From Amoebophrya sp. A120 (taxonomy: Eukaryota; Sar; Dinophyceae; Syndiniales; Amoebophryaceae): a stretch of DNA of 64,000 nucleotides. The DNA lies in assembly GCA_905178155.1 (NCBI GenBank), contig CAJINV010000001.1, forward strand, positions 2,125,572 through 2,189,571, read 5' to 3'. How positions within the stretch are numbered: the first letter of the stretch is position 1; each line of letters begins with the position of its first letter. A program made the position numbers and the translations under genes. Below, in pieces: positions 1 to 11,889 of the stretch. Below the pieces are notes generated by a model that saw nothing but the letters and a program-made list of their open reading frames with translations, did not search any database and was not told the DNA's origin.

Positions 1-274
1 AAACGGTGGTGCAATTGTCGTGGTTATTCATTTGTATGTATAAACTGAGAAGCTGTTGGTTCTGCTTCAACAATTTGGACGCCTTAATGCTATTGTGCAA
101 CCCCAAGTGAGTTTTCGTCTATATCCATTTTTTGTCGACCACTTTATCTTCGTATCCGTAGTACGTATTGTAATTGTTCTTTTACTTTTTCCAAAATAGG
201 CAAGAAAACCCGGAGGCGGCATCAAGTGCAACGACTTGACCATTTCCATTCATCACCATGCTGTTCGAACTTTT
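1..274. other. Sequence downstream of the long low-complexity gene
   Basis: A short open frame of 60 codons exists here but has no coding character. Probably 3' untranslated or intergenic. Confidence 0.5.
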
Positions 275-3200
275 TCACCGCGAAGGCGCACTGGGGCTCG
301 AGTTTTTAGCAAGGAGACACCCGCTGGTTCCGGCCTGCAGAGGGAAAGGCAACCGGGAGGAGGTTGCCAAGTTTCCGAAGCTGAACGTGTTTGAGTTTTT
401 CCGGCTGTCCCGGCCGAACCCGAACCGCGGGGTTGGAATCGGCGACGGCACGGCGCTGGAGTGAGGTGGCCCACGCGTCGGAAAAAGGAAACTCGTCGCA
501 CTCAGGGCTGCGGTCTGTTGCGCCGCCGGCTGCAACAGCTGTCGGGGCGTCGTCAAAAGCTGCGCAGGGGTCGCGCTACCGGAAGAAATTTTGCTGGTGC
601 CCGATGGCAAAGAACACGACACAGCAGAGGGAGGACGCTGCACCTCAGCTTCTTGGTGTTCTTGCTGTTGACTGGTCGTGCTCGTCGTGACCACAGGAAT
701 TACAGGGGCGCTGGTCAAACTACTCTGTTTCATTTCTCCTTGTTCCGGCCGTGGCGGCTGTTGTTCCCGGGGCGACCACAATGGGCGCAGCCCGGCGTGC
801 GCAGCGGGTGCTGGAATTTTGGGCTCCTGAAGTGTGGGCGTGACAAATTTAGTTTTATTACCCGTCTTCAATTCATGAGATTGATCCGCGGCTGGTGGAA
901 TTACAACTCCGATCGTGCCAGCATCCAATTTATTTCCAGCATGATTCATCTGATGAACAAACGACCCTGCTGCGAGCATTGAGCTTTTGCTTCTCAGAGC
1001 CGCCGAAGCAGAAAGAGAAGGGGATGGTTGTAACAATCTCCTGCGAGACGTGCTACTGGTACTAGCAGACTCTACTTCTAGCTGAAGTTGATGCTGCATG
1101 CTCTTAGGCTGGACGCTGGCCGACCGCAATTGCGGCCCTTCTAGGCGGGTAGTCGTTACTCCCATCATCTTCCTTTCCCGTTCGAGCGAGCCGTTTCGTC
1201 GGTCAGAAAATTGGAACCCGGTGGTAATCCCGCCGGGTCGCAAAAAGCGACTCGCGGAGCGCCCGCGCCCGAGAATGGTCGTCTGCTGATTTATTTTTTC
1301 TGCCGTCACTCCTGCCGGCGCAAAGCACCCTTCTATTTTTCCATGGTGCAGCACATCACGTTGCATCTGGAAATCTTCGAAATGGTTATCACACAGTGCG
1401 TTCCCGTCTCCCACGGTTGTTCTGGCGTACGCTTGCTGACCAATGACTTCATTATCAATTCCCGAAGGAGAAGCAGCAGCAGCTGTTGCAACTGGAACAG
1501 GAACATTCGTACCAATCCTTTCACTGCTATTTTGCGGCGGATTTTTGACAGCATGGTGTAGTCCTTGATCGTCGTCTAAGGAATTATCGCTCGGAACGTC
1601 TACATCTTGTTCAACAAAAACTACATCAGCTGCATTCTCATCACTATTATTTCCATTTTCCCAAGTGCTGGCGTCTGCTTCCGTTTTATTCCGCGCCTGC
1701 AGCTTCACCTGCTGCCCGCCACCGTCTTTGTTCATCTCATCACGATCCCCGCCGCCCCCGATTCCCGGTGGGAACAGCGACAATTTCGGCGGTGTGAGGC
1801 CAAGCGAAAATTTGATTGAGGTTGGCGTCGGAATCGCAACCTTGTTCTGCTCCGTTTTCGCGGCCAAAATCTGCGATGTACCCGGCAGCGGCCGCGGCGA
1901 AAGCACAACGGGACTCATACTCAACGGCGTAGTTCTCTGGCAAGCCGCACTCCGTGTGGATTGTTGTAGGCTTTGAACAATCTTCGCGGTACCATCACCA
2001 CCACCACCAGAGTGATTTTTAACAAGTGTCGGGTCGTCGCTGAGACGTTGTCCACGCGCTGCACTGGGACTCGGACAAAGGCTCCTGCGCAACATCGAGG
2101 TTGAAGTTGTGACATTGCTATTGCCAGTCGGCGCCAGCCCAGTATTTTTCACACTGTTGGCCACCTTGTGCTCCGTTACGCCGCGACTCACAGGGGACGA
2201 GAATCTTGACGCACTGTTTCGCCGTGACAACGACCCAGGCTGTAGTACTGTTCCAACTCCCATCAACGTATGCTGCAGCGGCGGCGGCGGAGCCAAAAAC
2301 CGCTGTCCGCCTCCGACTACTTTGCGGATGACTTTATTGGTGCAGCTTGTGGATGGGTTATCTCTATTTGACGACGAAGCATTGAAGGTCGTCGTTGTTG
2401 GCGCGCATCCGCGCCGGCCCAAGCTGGTGGTTGTGCCGCAGGAGCTTCCGACGGACAAAAGCCGGTGCATCCGCGGGCTTTTCGGGTGGAAAATTTCCTG
2501 CTCCTGGTGTTCTTGCTGTTGTACTGTAATGACACCCGGAAGCTCGTGCTCGTCGGACACGACCTGAGCGTGAGCGACCGGGGCTGCAGTAGCAGTTGCT
2601 GCTGGTGCTGGCTCTTTTGCATAAGCACCCGCCCCAGGAGTTGCTGCACTTCTACTATCAGCCGGCTGCACTTCGAATCCTCGTGGCGTACGAAGTGTCA
2701 CTTTCTCGTCCGGACGCGCATTCTGAAAGATCGTGTAGGGGTTCGCAACGCCGCCTCGGTGTGTTCTAGATATTCAAGAAAAAAACACCATCTTCACAAT
2801 CACGTTTGCACATTTTTGCAATACAAGAAATTTTTGTCATGCGCAAAAATGCATCACTACAGTCAAGAGATATAGGCGATTGCCCTTTGTGTTTTTGCAA
2901 TACAATAAAAATTTGTCACGCAAGGCAAATTTCTGATGCAAAACCTCCTAAGTGTGATTGCGATGGTGTTTTGTTCTTAGTAGAGGAGAAGCCTGTTCTA
3001 GAAGTAGCGTCTGGATCCGGGAGCGCAGGTTTGTTGCGGTAGACAGTCGAACCTGACTTAGTTTCAATGGCACGCGAATCGACACCGTCTTCCTCTGACC
3101 AACTTGACGCCGGCTGCGGGGGCTCGAATAAAACGGTCGGCGTGTTGACAGAAAGTTGTTGCGCTTGTCCAGCATCGGTTGGGGTTGCACTAGACGTACC

Positions 3201-5966
3201 GGTTGTAATACAGGTCGTTACGTTCTCCTTCCCCGCACCACTGGACGAGATGTTGAAAGTCGATAAATCATGAGCTGTGGTGTCATTGTGCTCGACGAAA
3301 CAAGATGCGCCTTCAACCGTTGAACTACTGCTCCCAGGAACAGCATGGCCACCGCAAGACCCACCTCCTCCTCCACCGGAAACCGACGTCGCACCGTCTC
3401 CACCCAGCATAGAAGTGCAACCAGTCAAGTCCATCATGGATATCTTAGGGCATTCCGTGGACGCCGCGGAACAGGGACTGACGCTATTCATCTTCTTCCA
3501 AGAAGCCCCGCCGGAGCTGGCGTTTCGGTGAACGGTGGTGGTCACGGCCGCGTAGGTGCAGTCATTTACAACTTCGGGCGTTTTGCTCGTCGTAGCGTGG
3601 ATGTTGTCAAGGTCTTCTACGTGTTCCTCGTACACGGCTTTCTTGTTGACATCTTGATCCCAGAATGGCATTTTCGACTGAAGATTTTGTTTGGATACAG
3701 CCAAATCTGGTGCTGAAGCCGGCGTACTGGTTCTTGACGTCAACAACAGATGGCCCAAATTCAGTTTCGGAACCGCGCTTGCAGAAAAAGCGTAGGGAGG
3801 GGTCACACTGTCTGTGTTCGCCTTGTAGTTCATGACTTTGATTTCTTCCTGGTTTGATAAAGATTCCGCCATCTTTCCAGCAGATGAAAATCCGCTGTTT
3901 GGACGGAAGAGAGCAGGAGCACTCGTCGTGCCCGTTTCATCATGATGTGTCGAATGGTCAACGCCCTTGTTGGTCGACGTGCACAAAGACTTCTGCGACC
4001 GCCGTGGGGGAATGACCTTCAGATTCTGCTTGCCCGAAGATAAAAGGGAATTCAAACTGTTTTTGCCGGCTGACGAGGTGGTAGCAGTAGCTGTGCTTGT
4101 AGTACTAGCGTTCTTCATCTCATGTTGCCAGCGACTCGAGTTCTTCGATAATTGTAGAGAAGCAGCATGACGGAGATGATTATAGCTCGCCTCTTTGCTT
4201 TTCTCTTGGTCATTCCGGAGATATTGCTGTTTCGTTTGTTGTTCGTGTCCGACACTATCATTAGTCACACTTTTTTGTTGTCCACCTCCAACTGCTCCTA
4301 CACCCACCCTGAGTCCGTTCTTCATGTTCTTTTCCTTTTTTCCTCGAACGCGTCTCGCCTGCTGGTCTTCGGCTTCCTCATCGATAATGCCTTGCCGCTC
4401 TCCACAGGCACGCTGGTACGACGAGATGAACTGGTAGGTACCTCGAGTTGTACTACCATTGTTCTTCCCCCCAGTGACGTCGGCTGTCGAGCGCGACCGC
4501 TGCTGGCGGTTATAATTTTCTTCATGATCTCGTCTAGTACAACTCGAGGACCACGTTCGGAGGTGACCAACGGACTTACTCAACATGTCTGCTGGTGCTG
4601 CACCCCGACGGAGATGAACTTGAACCTTCTGGTTTTTTACAAACGCCGCACCAGAACAAGCCACAGGATAATCCTCGTCGTCCTCTGAAGATTCTTGACT
4701 TCCGGAATTATTGTTCTCCGAGTCGACGTCCGATCCGCGGCCGTGCACCCCCGCATGTTGCTTGTTCGCCGGAACAACGGACGTCATTGGACGAGGCCCG
4801 CCCTCCCGAGCGTAGAAATCCTTGCCACAAGAAGCAAGAACATTCTCATGGTACACAACGTTTGAATTATCGGCATCCTCCTCGTCCTCGGAGAGGTTAC
4901 TTTCCTCAGAAGATTCTTCGGAAGATTCAGATTCATCTGTGCTGCTTACGACTACATCACTGTGACGAACGTCGTTCTTCCCCCGAACGGATGCCGATAG
5001 CAGGCGAGATTTTTGTTCCACTGCAGTGCCAGTACAACCAGGATCTACTTCGGGAAGATGCTTTTTGCTTTCAGGATCAACCTCCGCATGTTGATCATAG
5101 GGCGGAATCAGTCCCGTTCCCGTAGTACCCCTTTCCTCCTCCTCCTCGTCGCTACTGTAGTTGCATCCGTCTTCAGCATCGATGGCCTGACGAACGTGGT
5201 CTTGGCGATCTGCGGCTTCTTGCTTTGTTCGGTGTCCACCTCCCTGAACGCCAGCAGTTGCGCGTGTTAACATTTCTCGCCCAACGAAGCGAGGGGTAGC
5301 GGATTGAGGTACTAGTGGTGCCGCGTCTACAACTTGCTCGACGCCAGTCTTCGTAGCGCTCATGCGGGAGCTCTTGCTCACCTTCTCGCTCACCACCTGC
5401 TCAGTCATTTCTATGGCTCCTGTCGCAACTGGACTGTCGCCAGCGGAGAAGCCTCCACCTCCTTCCCCGTCTTTCTCTTCCGGAACCATCATCAACCCTC
5501 CGCCGGCACTACTGCCCAAAAGCGAACTTCCCTCCTGCATAAATAACTCGTTGCTGCTTTCCTCCGCCGCGATCTCCGATATGAACGAAGAATAACTCCG
5601 ATCTTGGTCCGATTTGTTGTGTCCCGTCGTTCCAGGGGCGCCGCCGGAGGACGTACCATGTGAAGGACTGTGCCTAGTTTTCCGGCCAACCGCACCAGTG
5701 GGCGTTCTCGGGCTGGTGTCTCTGTCTCGCTGTGCAGAGTCGGAAAAGCGGCTCTGCTTCTGGTTCTGCTTCTGCTTCTGATTCGGCAGCTGCATATTAC
5801 CGACCAGATTAGATTCGTTCTCCTCTGTATTCAACGTGGCTCCGCCGGTGGAAGAAGTACGTTTGTGCTTAGTGTTCGCTTTATTTTGCGCTCCTGCTCG
5901 CGCGGCAGCCGCGGCCACTTTAACTGCGCACCGATTCTTGAGCAGGCTGCTCTGCGTTTGTTCCAT
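275..5966 (-). CDS. Long low-complexity protein, unrecognised (about 1825 aa)
   Basis: Two exons, about 5966-2980 and 2765-275, separated by the introner at 2771-2979. Removing it with one flanking copy gives an open frame of 1826 codons including TGA at 275-277. The protein is rich in Ser, Thr, Gly, Asn and Gln, with an acidic Ser/Glu/Asp stretch encoded near 4.85-4.95 kb and several Arg-Ser-rich patches such as GRSASRF and RRNSASRF. I see no globular domain, signal peptide or membrane segment. The start is uncertain: the frame stays open upstream to about 6055, and the ATG at 5966 is the first methionine. It lies only 68 bp after the stop of the next gene upstream, so the two might be one transcription unit or even one gene with an unresolved intron near 6.05 kb. 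Function unknown; probably largely disordered. Confidence 0.6.
2771..2979. mobile_element. Introner, family D (209 bp)
   Basis: Inverted ends with AAGAAAAAAACACC against GGTGTTTTGTTCTT. Flanks CTAGA/GTAGA (one mismatch). The only introner in the long low-complexity gene; excision with one flank copy keeps the frame. Confidence 0.8.
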
Positions 5967-6034
5967 GTGACGCTTGATATCGCGGGACGAAGGGCCTGAA
6001 TCAGAGTTCAAATACAAGAAATTGTTAGGCCCGT

Positions 6035-9000
6035 TTACCAAAAACGACTGCGCGCACCTCGTAGCAAACTGATACTAGATACAGCATGCAAGAGGAGCCC
6101 ACAGCTCATCATGACCCACAGTGCGCAGACGAAGTAACATATTGTTTCCAGAGTAGAACCTATACGATTTTCTCCCCCGGCACCGCCACCTCGCTCTGCT
6201 CCGCCAGCCAACTGCAGGAGCGCCCTGGTCGCGGCTGAGTCGGGGTCACGCTGGTAACTCCGGAAGACTCGTCCACGCAGGCTAGGCTCACGCGGATCAA
6301 CAGATGAGGACAGCGTCGCGCTGTCTTTTTTGGAGACGGCACTGGTTCTCACTCCGTGATGGGTCGTCGTGTACAGCATGCGCATCATATCTTGTGTCGA
6401 AGTAGAATTCGTGCAGGAGCTTGGAGTGAGGTCATTCTCAGTCTGTTCCTCTACCTGTTCCTCTACTTCGGCCATGTCGTAATTTTGTTCCGCACCAAGG
6501 TCCTCCTGGAGTTGCCTAAAAAATGTTTATCCGTTCTTGTTTCTATGATCGTATTCTTACTTTATTGATTGCTCCTGCTCGCTATTTACAAAAATGCATG
6601 TTCATGATCAAGGCGCAGCCGCAGGAGCACAACATCGCCGTACTAAAAATCGAAATGCACCACGAAAAAATTGTCTACTTCGTCTGCATCACCGGCGCGG
6701 AGTGGCGGCGATCTTGCTCCGTCGGCACGTCAGGGTTAATATGTTCCGCTGACGAAGACGAAGGATCAAACTCATCCGCCTTCAGTTCTTTCCGCCCACG
6801 GTGTCGTGGCGGTCCTTGACGTGGCTTTGCAATCGTTGTACTACAAATCCCAGCGTTTTTAGTCCCTTCAGCGTCGCGAACTCCAGTTGTTCGCGTGCCA
6901 CTTCCTCCAACGCAAAAGTCCGTAGTCATCTTTGTCTTGTTGTCGTCGTTAAAATAATCCCCACCAGTACTACAAGAAGTTTTCAGGGAGGTGCAGATCT
7001 GCATCATTTTCAGCGTGTTCTCTTTCAGGTGGCACAGTTCCACGTGGCTGTTCTCCACTTCCGTCAAAAGTCGATTGCGTTCCTTCCGCAAAGAATGCAC
7101 GACTTCCTCCTCGCTGATCCGCATGTTCAGCAGGCGTTCCAGCTCGTCTTGCTCGCGCCTGGTGGTCTCCACCAGTTCTCTGCGCAGAGCGTCAGTGTGG
7201 TCTAACATCAGACGACTTCTGGTTTTTTCATTTTCTTTCTCTCCTCCCGACGGCACGTGATCTGTGCTGCACAGTAGATTCGCGGGAGCTGCTGCTCGAG
7301 TGCTGTAAAAAATCGGAGTTCGACGAAGATTTTTCTTTTTCGAGCTTCTATCTTCAGGACTTTATTCAGTTTCACGTGATTTCAAAGATAGCCATCAATT
7401 ACAAGGAAAAAATCGCAAAGAGAAACAAACAACTGGAACTGCAGAAAATGAAAACATGGACATCTCCTGTTCGATACTCCTCATGCAGCCGCCCAGAAGT
7501 TTGATCAAAATCTTCTGTCTCGCCTCGTCCACCCCCCCGGCTGTCCTTGATTCCATCCTGTCGCTGCCGGACTGCCTGCTCCTTGGGGCTGCTCGGGCTG
7601 CCATCGTCCATCACCATCGTGTAATTGTCCCCTGCATCAGCGATCTTCATGTCCACCTCGTTGTATTTTGCTTTGTCTTTTTCACCCTTCTGCACCTCCT
7701 CAGTTCTTTCGGCAGCAGGTTTTCTAGCAGCTACCGCATGGTCCACCTTTTCGTGATTGGCACCTGCTGCTGCACCCGGGCCACGTGGCACGGCTGGCAG
7801 CAAGGGGCTGATCGGGTCTTCATCCTCCTCATCCAACTCCTCCTCCCTCTTAGATCCGTCGAACTCCCGCTGGGTGGACACAGCTTTTGCTGTAGTACTC
7901 TTCTCCCGTTGGTCCCGCCCTTCTCCAGGAGAATCTTCACCAGATTCACTTCGAGGGCGGGATGATCCCTTCGCATTGCCCGCCAAGGAATTCCGTGTAG
8001 GAGGAGCTTTACCTGTGACCACCGGCAGCACATCGTCCGGTTGATCTTCGTCAAACACAACATCACCCTCGTCCGGATCCAACGGCTTCGGCACTGCCGC
8101 GCGTGCACAGCTTTCCCGCCGCTCGTACGATAGGGCAGAAAGGAGCTGAGGTGATGCAACACTTCCCATCTCGTCAGACGTGGTCCTCGTCGCCGGGTTT
8201 GCCTTGTTTGAAGGAGAAGCACCAGCACGACGAGCTGTTGTTTTGCCACTATTTGCACCATGGCCAACATCTTCCTCAGCAAGAACAGAAGCCGACGTCG
8301 GCCGCGGTCGTGCAAGACCTTCTACATGGTCGTTGCTCTTTACAAGGTTTTGGGCTCTCTCGTCTGAGCACTTGTTAGGACCGCCTCCCTGTTTTTTTCC
8401 ATTATCGTTGTCCTCGACTCGATCAGCTTTTACTTTATTGATCCGCTCATCCACCGTGCCGCCAATCATCGTGGTCTCGACCACACTCGTGTTTCCATTT
8501 TCGTCTAGAAACTCCACCTGCTCCTCGTAGACAAATTGTTCATCCTCGTCTGTAGCCGGATCTGTGCTGGTACAACGACCGGGTGGCTTCATAATCTCCG
8601 AAGAACCAGTAGACAATACTCCCCCACGACCGGTAGGTACTGCTATGTCCTCTTCCTCGCGTTCATCTTCTTCTTGAGTAACATCATCGTGTGGTCGCCC
8701 TCGATTTTTCAGGTGTTGGCCAATAGGAAAATCATCCTCGCTGTCCGAGGAGTCCAATAAGGTGGTTGAGATTCGTGGGTAGCGATATAATGGCACTCCC
8801 TGCTCCGGAATGTTGACGGGCAGCTCTCGTGTGTCGTACAGCGGCGAGGCGCTCATGATGTTCATCATTATTGCGGCAGGCACCTCTCGTTCGTCTCCAG
8901 CCTCCTCGTTATCGATATTGTTCGTGGTCCCGAACACAGTTTGCGAGTGCGGTGCACTGGAAAACTCCGCATCGTCCGTCCTCGTGGGTGTCGTCGCCAT
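6035..9000 (-). CDS. Coiled-coil protein with C-terminal membrane anchor (863 aa)
   Basis: Three exons, 9000-7478, 7266-6679 and 6515-6035. They join through two canonical GT-AG introns of 211 and 163 bp, and the phases fit to give 863 codons plus TAA. Residues 1 to about 507 are acidic and low in complexity (many Glu/Asp/Ser runs). The second exon encodes a charged heptad-like region (residues about 525-600) predicted to form a coiled coil. The last 35 residues hold a strongly hydrophobic stretch (around ICYFVCALWVMMSCGLLL), consistent with a tail anchor in an internal membrane. No introner is present. The alternative is that the hydrophobic end is intron read-through and the gene continues into the downstream frame at 6.0 kb. 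I prefer a separate gene because a 25-residue hydrophobic run without a stop is unlikely by chance. No family recognised. Confidence 0.6.
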
Positions 9001-9995
9001 TTTGATTATTTACGGAAAATGCCGTTTCTTCGGATTATTTTTGAGGTCGCTTTTACTGGCGCTCAACAACCAAACGCAAATGTTTGTGTTTCAAAGTTGT
9101 GACATGAGTGAGGGCTCGTGACCGAATAAGTAAATCTTCGGTCGAAAGAAACAAGAAAAGCAAAAGCAAAACTACATTTTTAATTTCAAATGGGTATAAA
9201 ATTTTTTGCGGCCGTCGCAACGCACGTAGTCCTCTTTATCTTTGCCTACATCATCTTCGACCTTCTTGAGCTTGACCTTGATTGATCATCTTTGTTCCTT
9301 CAGCTGCACGATCGTTGTGTTTTTGGCTTTCGCGTAGTCCACACAAAACAACTGTCAACAGGGCGCGATCACTTTCGCAAATACTGTTCTGAAGTCATCA
9401 ACATGATCGTCAAAAAACAGGTTCGAAGTCCAAGCAGGTTGATCTTTGCCACCATCTTCACATCATCTTTCTGCGTTCTCGTTCCACACACAGACACGCA
9501 ACTTCTGGTGAAGAAGATGATCCCATCTACTACAGCTGATCGAAATGAAGATGAACCATTACACACTGGCACTGCAACAAAAAAACTACTCTATGTCTAT
9601 GTATGAAAAGCATCGTACCAGCCTCCATAGCCTCAGCCTGTCTAGTAAGCTATCAAGCTGCATACACGACACGCTCGCTTTTGCGGGTTCAACAGAATTT
9701 CTTTTGCGCGCACCGTGAAAATCTGTATCTTTTCCTTTCCGGAGTAGTGAAAAAACACACACTTGAATAGTTGGATTTTGCAAGAAGGATCAGTGTGATC
9801 TTTAAGTTTAAGTTTTTTACGACAGAGCTGCAACATCAAGAACACGCGGAGCTACACATACACTTTTTGTCCATCCACAAAACCAAAGTGCTGCAGCTTT
9901 TTTGTCTTTTTTAGCGCCATCTTTGACATCAAAGCGTACTAAGATTCTGCGAATCGCCATGATCAGAATGCAGGTGCAAAATAAAATCGTTCATC
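9001..9995. other. Intergenic, about 1.0 kb
   Basis: Lower GC than the genes, with A-rich runs. I see no conserved frame, introner or RNA gene. Confidence 0.5.
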
Positions 9996-11015
9996 TCAGC
10001 TTATTTTCACTTGAATCCTGGACATGATCCGGGACCGACAGATCGGGCAAGTATCCACTTTCCCCGAGCAAACCCCACATAACGCTAAGTGGCTACAAGG
10101 CCGAAGCAGCACGCTCCGGTCCCGTTCGAAACAGATGCAACACAGACTTTGCTCCTCCAGATTCGTGGATCTCGTATCCAGTATTTCCCGTATGCGCGAA
10201 ATCTGCCACTGCAGCCACTCCCGGTACGTTTTCAAGTCTGGCGTCGGTCGCTGCGCGAGCTCGTGCTGACTGCATTTCATTTGCGACAGTTTCTGTCGCA
10301 GCTCCGTGATCTCCGAGGCGATCTTGGCGCAGTCCAAAGACCTGCTCTCCACGTTGGCCCGCAAGACCTCCATCCGGCGCCGCGAATGCGTCGCGGCGAT
10401 CAGCGACTCACAGGTGTACATGTGGTTCATCGCCATACCCAGCTCCGTGCGGAGAATCTCCGCGGACTGGAGAGCGGAGGTGGTGGGGCTACCGGGGATG
10501 TTAGAAGCAGTCGTGCCGCTAGTACTGGTGCCTCCAGGTGGTAGGACCACTGTACTTGCAGAACTGGCTCCAGCTGTTCCTGTTGCACCACCTGTTGTAG
10601 AACCACCTGCTACTGCTCGAGACCCTTTTCCTTGCCCAGGACCTCCGCCTCTACTAGAACTACTGGAGGCCGCCCCCGCCCCCGTAGTTGCTGTCCCACC
10701 TCCTGCCATCATTGACGCGTTGTATTGCCGCTGCCTGTCTGCTATCGACGCGAGCACTTGATCTTCCGTCGTGATCGCCATAGAGGTTGCTGCACTGTTT
10801 GCAGCCAGGAGTGCAGCAGCAGCCGCTGACGTCGTACCGGTAGAGCTTGTACTTCCCCGAGGTGGGGACGAGACGATCATCTCTTGAAACCCCCTTCTGG
10901 AGGACGACGAGGTCGTTCGCGAGGGAATCGGCGGCGGCTGCCCGGCGTGGAGCTGGGTAGTGCTGGCACCGAGCGCATCCGCCACGGACTCCAGAATTGC
11001 GATGTCTTCCTGCAT
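9996..11015 (-). CDS. RING-finger (C3HC4) protein, probable E3 ubiquitin ligase (339 aa)
   Basis: A single uninterrupted frame from an ATG at 11015 to TGA at 9996-9998. The C-terminal 45 residues are a compact C3HC4 RING of the IAP/MUL1-like type: CCIC, then RPCSH, LCGVC and a final CPIC pair. All eight zinc ligands are present (seven Cys and one His). RING domains of this kind recruit ubiquitin-charged E2 enzymes. Ahead of it lies a short helical region (residues about 215-290) with Glu/Gln/Leu heptads. The first 210 residues are Ser/Thr/Gly/Ala-rich and probably disordered. The open frame extends upstream of 11015 without an ATG, and a CAG lies about 30 bp upstream, so a 5' intron or a trans-splice site is possible. 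No transmembrane segment seen. The ligase role is inferred from the RING alone; substrate unknown. Confidence 0.8.
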   Translation of the reverse strand: MQEDIAILESVADALGASTTQLHAGQPPPIPSRTTSSSSRRGFQEMIVSSPPRGSTSSTGTTSAAAAALLAANSAATSMAITTEDQVLASIADRQRQYNASMMAGGGTATTGAGAASSSSSRGGGPGQGKGSRAVAGGSTTGGATGTAGASSASTVVLPPGGTSTSGTTASNIPGSPTTSALQSAEILRTELGMAMNHMYTCESLIAATHSRRRMEVLRANVESRSLDCAKIASEITELRQKLSQMKCSQHELAQRPTPDLKTYREWLQWQISRIREILDTRSTNLEEQSLCCICFERDRSVLLRPCSHLALCGVCSGKVDTCPICRSRIMSRIQVKIS

Positions 11016-11889
11016 GGTCTGTGACTGTGCTGTTTTGGTTCTGCAGCGGCCAAGCAGCGACAACAAACGAGTTCGCCGTGCTGGTTTGATTGCCGGCCTG
11101 CAACTACAGGTAAGTCGTTCTCTTTCTTCATATGATGTTGATAAAGGTAATGGGTAAGGGTAACTCGAACTCGCAAGACATACAAAAAATGTCACTCGAT
11201 GATGTAGGAGCCATTTTCACTTTGACGAACCTTCATCTTGCGTTAGCGGCCCCTTGGGAAAGCTGTATTGAAGAGCTTCGGCTTCGCTCTTAGTCTTTCA
11301 AAAAAAAAGACCACCGCATGAGTGCTCCAATTGGCTTCATTGTAAGTAGAGAGTTCGCACTGTCAGTGGTCTTCGACTCGCATCTTCGCTCGTCTTTTTT
11401 TTTTTGCTCGATCCGCACACTCAGCAACAAAAAAATCATGATGGCACCACGAGAATCACGACCAAGAAAAGGCCACGTAAAAGAGTAAAAACATCGACAG
11501 TGAGGTAACGTCGGCAGGTGACACCCAGGAAGACTCGAGGCTTTTCAGGTGCGGTCATAGCTTTAGCTACAACAAGTGCAGCAGCTTCATGCATATTTGC
11601 TTTGTGCGATCATTTTCTGTTGTAGTTATAACACTCCAAACAGGGGCGTGACGGCAGCCCCGTCCTCGTCACGTCTGCCCAGGATGGCCGCAACAAACAA
11701 CATTTACTAGTGAGAATTGAGCTGAGCAGTTATGGCACATGAGAAGTTGCCTTTGGGGAAGGTGGGTAGATGGTCGTGCATTAGGTTTAGGTAATGTACA
11801 AACTTCAACTTAACTGGTACTGAAAGAAAAGGCAGCAGGTAGCACTGAAGCCGCTGCCGATCATACTGTAAACAAACATGTTGGAAGAA
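11016..11889. other. Intergenic, about 0.9 kb
   Basis: Contains a possible hairpin at 11308-11400: an A-run plus GACCAC pairs with GTGGTC, and a T-run follows further on. Upstream of the RING gene the frame is open with no ATG. Nothing else recognisable. Confidence 0.4.

Noticed and set aside
4595-5125. Plus-strand open frame of 176 codons
   Set aside because: It is the antisense of the Ser/Glu-rich minus-strand coding region; composition (Pro/Arg/His) is that of a shadow frame.
6047-6060. A 14-bp GT...AG intron joining the 6.0-kb and 5.9-kb frames
   Set aside because: It would fix the frame, but ordinary introns here are 140-450 bp, so so short an intron is implausible.
11200-11225. A possible dinoflagellate spliced-leader relic (TAGGAGCCATTTTCAC)
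   Set aside because: Only part of the known leader word matches and it lies on the plus strand, opposite to all genes.
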